A stretch of DNA of 64,000 nt from positions 62,579,278 to 62,643,277 of the forward strand of contig NC_052616.1 of the NCBI RefSeq assembly GCF_016545825.1, read 5' to 3'. A program made the translations under genes and the position numbers. The stretch is from Eucalyptus grandis. Lineage: Eukaryota > Streptophyta > Magnoliopsida > Myrtales > Myrtaceae. Positions 59,920 to 64,000 of this stretch are shown here, one piece after another; position 1 is the stretch's first letter; each line of letters opens with the position of its first letter. The notes below the pieces were generated by a model. The model had not been told where the DNA came from and did no database searches. It was given only the letters and a program-made list of their open reading frames with translations.

Positions 59920-61329
59920 TTAGTAATCCAGGCATGCAAACACAAGCCTAAGTTTCATTATGAATTGCATGTGTTTGTTTGGGGCGTGACAGCCAATATA
60001 ATAAGTGACTAGGATATAGCCTATTTCAACTTAATGCTGAAATTCGACAACATCCCAGCTCAGAAGGAAATCTAACACGATCTCCATGTGAAATTAGACC
60101 AAAGTTTTCAGTAACCATGACGAACTAATTCATAATGCGACTCCACTATAATGTGAGAAAAAAGACGAATTGCAGTTACTCTAAACCAAGCAAAATGGTC
60201 TTAAAATGACAGCAAAAGTATAATTAGTACATCCTCAAACTGATTGTCTTATATCAAAAAGGGCCTCAAGATCTTAATGTAAACAATTCGTTAAATGAGG
60301 TATGTTTAAAATGTTTGGCTAGATTGTATTATAATAGTCATTTCTCTTCGATAATGATATTTTCGATTTCTTAGGATTACTCGACTAATCTCCACTTTCC
60401 GTTACAGTGTGAGAAAAGACTGTTAATGCGTAATGCAAAAAAGAATTGCACAAAATCTTTAAGTCAAAAATGAATTTTATCTAACTTTAGGTCTATTCCA
60501 AGGATACCCTTATATTAGATTATTCTTACTTTTGTATTGCCCTTTTTGTCCATGAAAGCCAAATCCCGCGGGCATGACAGCATCCACACTCCTTCGCGCT
60601 CCCTCTTTTGGAAGTAAAAATCATTCAACATCGCCAATTGAAGACAGGAATTTGCTACCGAAAAGAGGGGGAAAAAGAAAAACAAAAGGCAAATTAAGAA
60701 GATCTTAAGAAATCCTGGCGTGGAACCAACTCGAGCTTGGGCTAGACCGGCTCAACTGTCCGGTCCAGAAGAACTTGAGGAAGCAAATAAAGTAAAAATA
60801 AACTTGCTGGCGATGCGATATGGCTCCGTCGCCAGCTTGCAACTCAATTAGTTAAATTAAGTTCGATATCGACTAGCAAGCATACCTACCCTTGTTTCCT
60901 TTTATCTTCTTTTGTTTTCTATACAAAAAAAGCTAAAGAAAGTGGCAAATCAAGCACGCGATCAATATCCGATCAATCAAGATGCACAATTCAAATGTGA
61001 AGCCACATGGACTTGATTGCAACGGGTCTCGATACATTTAATCTCCAGCATGCCTAATTAAAATTTACCACTTTCTCTCTTTTTAAGGCTTTCGGATTAT
61101 TATAATATATGAATGATGTTGGAACTTGTAATTTCGTCATTAGATACACATATTCGATACAAATCTAATTGGCATCTCATATGTGTAATAGGAAAATTCT
61201 ACCTATTCACATTCCACCTAATGCCAGTGTGCTTTGACCAACATGAGGCTAAGGAGAATCAATTAGTGATGTCGATGAAAATTTTTATCATGTTTTAGCC
61301 ACGTCAACATTTGAGAAAAAGGTGAAATT

Positions 61330-61542
61330 TTTTTGATCGACTCTACTTTACTTCTATTCTAATTGTTATTCTAAAACTTTTGTCATGCTTTCTTATAAAA
61401 CAAAAGAGTCAAAATCCACACCTAAAGTTAAATCGCCGCTACTCCCATCTCTTCATTTCCTGAGAATGTGGGGATTCGAACCCTCTATTTCTTTCTTCTC
61501 AAGTGGGAAGGGTAGCTACTGAGGTAAACCCTAATGGTTAAT
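61330..61542 (-). mobile_element. tRNA-derived SINE, about 213 bp
   Basis: On the minus strand the element has a box A-like TACCTCAGTAGC and a box B GGGTTCGAATCC spaced as in tRNA promoters, and ends in a short A tract. It is flanked by near-identical direct repeats: GAGAAAAAGGTGAAATT at 61313-61329 and GAAAAAATGGTGAAATT at 61543-61559. The paralogous block at about 35690 lacks it. It does not fold into an obvious full tRNA, so it is not called as a tRNA gene. Confidence 0.68.
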
Positions 61543-61825
61543 GAAAAAATGGTGAAATTGAAGGGTGGTTTGGATAATTAACAAATACTAGTATGAGAAA
61601 TCGGTGGTCGTTGGTCAAGTCAGCAGATAATTTATTTTAATTAATCTCCCCGAGAGGCAAAAAAAGGAAGAAGAAAACAAAAATCCGGAGGAAAATTCCC
61701 CGCGATCGTCTATCTATGCAAGAAAAAGCCATTTGGCTTCCTCACGCTACTCTCACTTCTTTCCGGTCTCTCCCACGCGCTAATAGCAGCTCTCTCATGG
61801 CTTCCACGTCGGATCGCGTGCACGC

Positions 61826-62739
61826 TGTTGGAGAAATCCTCTTAAAGTGTTTTGAAGTTGACAAACGTTTCCATCAGTCTAGTTTGAAGGCTTGCAGACT
61901 CGCTATTTAAAGTCCGAAGACCTCCAGGACAGCCGACTCAAGACTCAAAGTCTATCCTCATTGACAGTTTCTAATCCGTTGAAGAAAGGCTATCCATAAC
62001 TGGATGTTTCATTAAGGATGTGGCCTTATCGACTGGAGAAGATCTCTTGGCTGGATATGACATAACAGAATTCTTTATTTGATCATAATTGATTCGAAGA
62101 TTAAGGATCCGATGATTGGCAAAGTATACTTGGAAGGTTCTACTTATGGAAACCGAGATCCTGATTATATGGGCGAACATGATTGATGGGCTATCGACAT
62201 ATTCCTTTAATATCTCGAATGATCTTCCTAATTGATTCCGTCCAACGGGTAGATTGGAGGAATTCCTTTGGTAAGTGCCAACGGGTATGATGGCATGAAG
62301 GAGTATATAAAGAAGACGTTCCAGCTTGTTCGAGTGTGTGTACGATAGAAGAATTCCAAAGTCCAAGCTCCTTGTTCTTAGTCAATTCATTTGTTGAGCA
62401 AAATCGTGTAAACAAAAGAGAGTCTATATTCGTGAGAAACCTTGAGGAAGTGTGGTAGAACTTTTACACTGTGGAATCAAGGAAAAGCTGTGCTATAACT
62501 TCTCTTTTGTTCATAGTGAAATCCAGCCGGTGGAGGTGGGCTGTCGGTGCGGAAGAGTGGACGTAGGCTTGGAATAAGCCGAACCACTATAAATCTTGTG
62601 TTCATTTTCTCTTCCTTAACCTTTACTTCGCTTTGATCGCATTTTCTTTTCTATAGTTTGCCTAGAATCGCTTCCGTATCTCGAGAAATTGTTTGTGCAC
62701 CTATTCACCCCCCTCTAGGTGCTTATACTAGCTATCTCA
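61826..62739 (+). mobile_element. Solo LTR of a copia-like retrotransposon (copy 1, 914 bp)
   Basis: It begins TGTTGGAGAAAT and ends ACTAGCTATCTCA, with the 5-bp target duplication CACGC at 61821-61825 and 62740-62744. The end region ATTCACCCCCCTCTAGGTGC is typical of plant copia LTRs. A TATATAAAG box is at about 62309. It splits a segment that is uninterrupted at about 35985 and 32350. Frames inside it (for example 62366-61971) are not genes. Confidence 0.92.
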
Positions 62740-62744
62740 CACGC

Positions 62745-63003
62745 CACCTTCTCCCAGCGCGTGGGCACATTGACTCCGTGGAAAAACGGCAGGGAGCAGG
62801 AGGAGGAGCAGCAGCAACGGCGGGCAGCAGCAGCATAGGATAACAACGGAATCCGCATGGACACACTCCTCTCTCCCCCTCTCTGGGGGAGAAAAACTCC
62901 TCTCCCCCTCTCCCCCTCGGCCCCCCAACTCTCTCTCTCTCTCCTCCTCAGTTCTCATGCACAGCAAATACAACATCTCTCCTCCTCAGTCCTCACACAC
63001 AGC

Positions 63004-63042
<39 letters not shown>

Positions 63043-63085
63043 CAATTGAGAGTTTGGAGCTCGGCCACGCCTGAGTCCCGCCAAC
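62745..63085 (+). repeat. Third copy of the promoter/leader module
   Basis: It contains CAGCGCGTGGGCACATTGAC, GGAAAAACGGCAG, GGAGCAGCAGCAACGGCGGG, ATAACAACGGAATCCG, CTCTGGGGGAGAAAAACTC, CCTCAGTCCTCAC and a GA tract (63005-63038). It matches 33905-34130 and, reversed, 31400-31530. It shows that the promoter-like segment and the leader module are joined in this copy. They are separated in the 31-36 kb region. Confidence 0.75.
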
Positions 63086-63997
63086 TGTTGGAGAAATCTT
63101 TCAGAATATTTTGAAGCCGACAAAAACGTTTCTATCGGTCTAGTCCGGATAAATACAGACCTTTTGTCTAGAGTCCGAAGACTTTCGAGATCACCGACTC
63201 AAGACTCAAGACTCAAGACTCAAGACTATTCTCATTGACGCTTTTTTCTAATCCAAGGACGAAGGCAATCCAGAGTCAAGTATTTGGTTGAGGATTTAGT
63301 CCTATCCTCTAGAGAAGATCTCTTGGCTGGATAAATATAACGGATTCTTTTATTCGTAATCAAGATCGTTTGAAGATCCGATGGTCGACGAAATATTCTT
63401 GGAAGGTTCTATTCTTGGAAACCAAGATCTTGATTGTATGGGCGAACATGATTGATGGGCTATCGTCAGGTTCCTTTAATAGCTCGAATGATCTTCTTAA
63501 TTGATTCCGTCCAATGGGTAGATTGGAGGAATTCCTTTGGTAAGTGCCAACGGGTATGATGGCATAAAGGAGTATAAAAGGAAGACATTCTAGTTACTTT
63601 AGTGTATGATTGATAGAGAAATTCCAGAGTCTGAATCACCTTGATTATTAGTCGATACATTTTGAGCGAAATTGTATACACAAAGAGTGTCTATACTTAG
63701 TGATACCTTGAGCGAGTGTGGTAGATCATCTACACCGAGAAATCAAGGGAGAACAACGCCGTAACATCTCTTTGTTCATAGTGGAATCCAGCCAATAGGT
63801 GTTAGTGCAGAAAGAGTGGACGTAGGCTTGAAATAAGCCGAACCACTATAAACCGCGTGTTCAATATTCTCTTCTCTCGTCTTACTTTGATTATTGTTTG
63901 TCTCAAATCTATCAACTGCCTAGTATTGTGCAATTATCGAGAAAAATCCTTTATATACCTATTCACCCCCCTCTAGGTACTTATACTAGCTATATCA
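63086..63997 (+). mobile_element. Solo LTR of the same copia-like family (copy 2, 912 bp)
   Basis: It begins TGTTGGAGAAATCTTTCAG and ends ACTAGCTATATCA, aligning end to end with copy 1. CCAAC precedes it (63081-63085) and CCA follows at the window edge (63998-64000), as expected for target duplication CCAAC. The target differs from that of copy 1, so the two are independent insertions and not the two LTRs of one element. It contains four tandem AAGACTC phrases at about 63199-63228. Confidence 0.88.
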
Positions 63998-64000
63998 CCA

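Larger units (their letters stand above)
60183..63085 (+). repeat. Copy 2 of the duplicated block, with later insertions
   Basis: Partner of 33905-36060 in the same orientation. The long match begins AAAGTGGCAAATCAAGCACG at about 60938 and runs to GCGTGCACGC at 61825. It resumes after the LTR at 62740 with CACGCCACCTTCTCCCAGCG and ends with the GC-rich leader module (62790-63080). Insertions unique to this copy are a SINE (61330-61542) and a solo LTR (61826-62739). There is no gene. 59.9-60.9 kb is otherwise featureless. Confidence 0.8.

Noticed and set aside
61330..61542. Possible tRNA gene from the GGTTCGAATCC box
   Set aside because: No cloverleaf or acceptor stem was seen. The A tail and flanking repeats indicate a SINE.
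62740..63085. Reading the two LTRs as one small element with a 346-bp interior
   Set aside because: The interior matches host DNA at 33.9-36.0 kb, there is no primer site after the first LTR, and the outer flanks do not share a target duplication.

Overview
This is nuclear DNA from a flowering plant, most likely a eudicot. Genes have many GT-AG introns, intergenic DNA is AT-rich, and there are many small plant transposons. The protein families are plant ones (UBP26, plant mobile domain, tau glutathione transferase, LRR receptor). I cannot name the species. Exon limits below were read by eye from splice consensus, reading phase and family conservation.

Layout. (1) Positions 1-17.4 kb hold most of a UBP26-type ubiquitin hydrolase gene on the minus strand. 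Eleven coding exons join in frame, and the 3' end lies beyond the left edge. Its introns carry a Mutator-type MITE, an RTE-type LINE remnant, a tandem duplication and a copia remnant. (2) 18-23.3 kb is a transposon cluster: a MITE, a tandem array of about 181 bp period interrupted by a 792-bp solo LTR, and a 1.9-kb Harbinger-type element carrying a piece of a tau glutathione transferase gene. (3) 23.4-24.6 kb has two orphan minus-strand exons of an unrecognised gene. (4) 26.7-29.5 kb is an open plant-mobile-domain gene on the minus strand, with a possible upstream exon containing a five-copy 15-residue minisatellite (31.1-31.5 kb).

(5) 31-36 kb and 57-63 kb are two direct copies of one composite block. 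It contains an LRR-receptor fragment, a promoter-like segment and a GC-rich leader also seen in the candidate exon at 31.1-31.5 kb. The copies act as empty-site controls for each other: they show later insertion of a hAT element with 8-bp TSD, a tRNA-derived SINE and a solo LTR. A second solo LTR of the same family ends three bases before the window does. (6) Between the two blocks lie two divergent damaged genes. One is a SMYD4-like TPR/MYND/SET gene (minus, 36.3-45.7 kb) with a 7-bp duplication that shifts the last exon and no recognisable N-terminal exons. The other is a methionine aminopeptidase 2 gene (plus, 47.2-53.6 kb) with an in-frame TGA and two lost splice donors. All six expected metal ligands remain, so the damage looks recent. 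A candidate TRIM/SMART-type retroelement with 72-bp terminal repeats sits in one MetAP2 intron.

No bacterial-type operon, CRISPR array, rRNA or functional tRNA gene was seen. The most interesting content is the dated transposon history and gene-fragment capture, with two neighbouring genes caught early in pseudogenisation.
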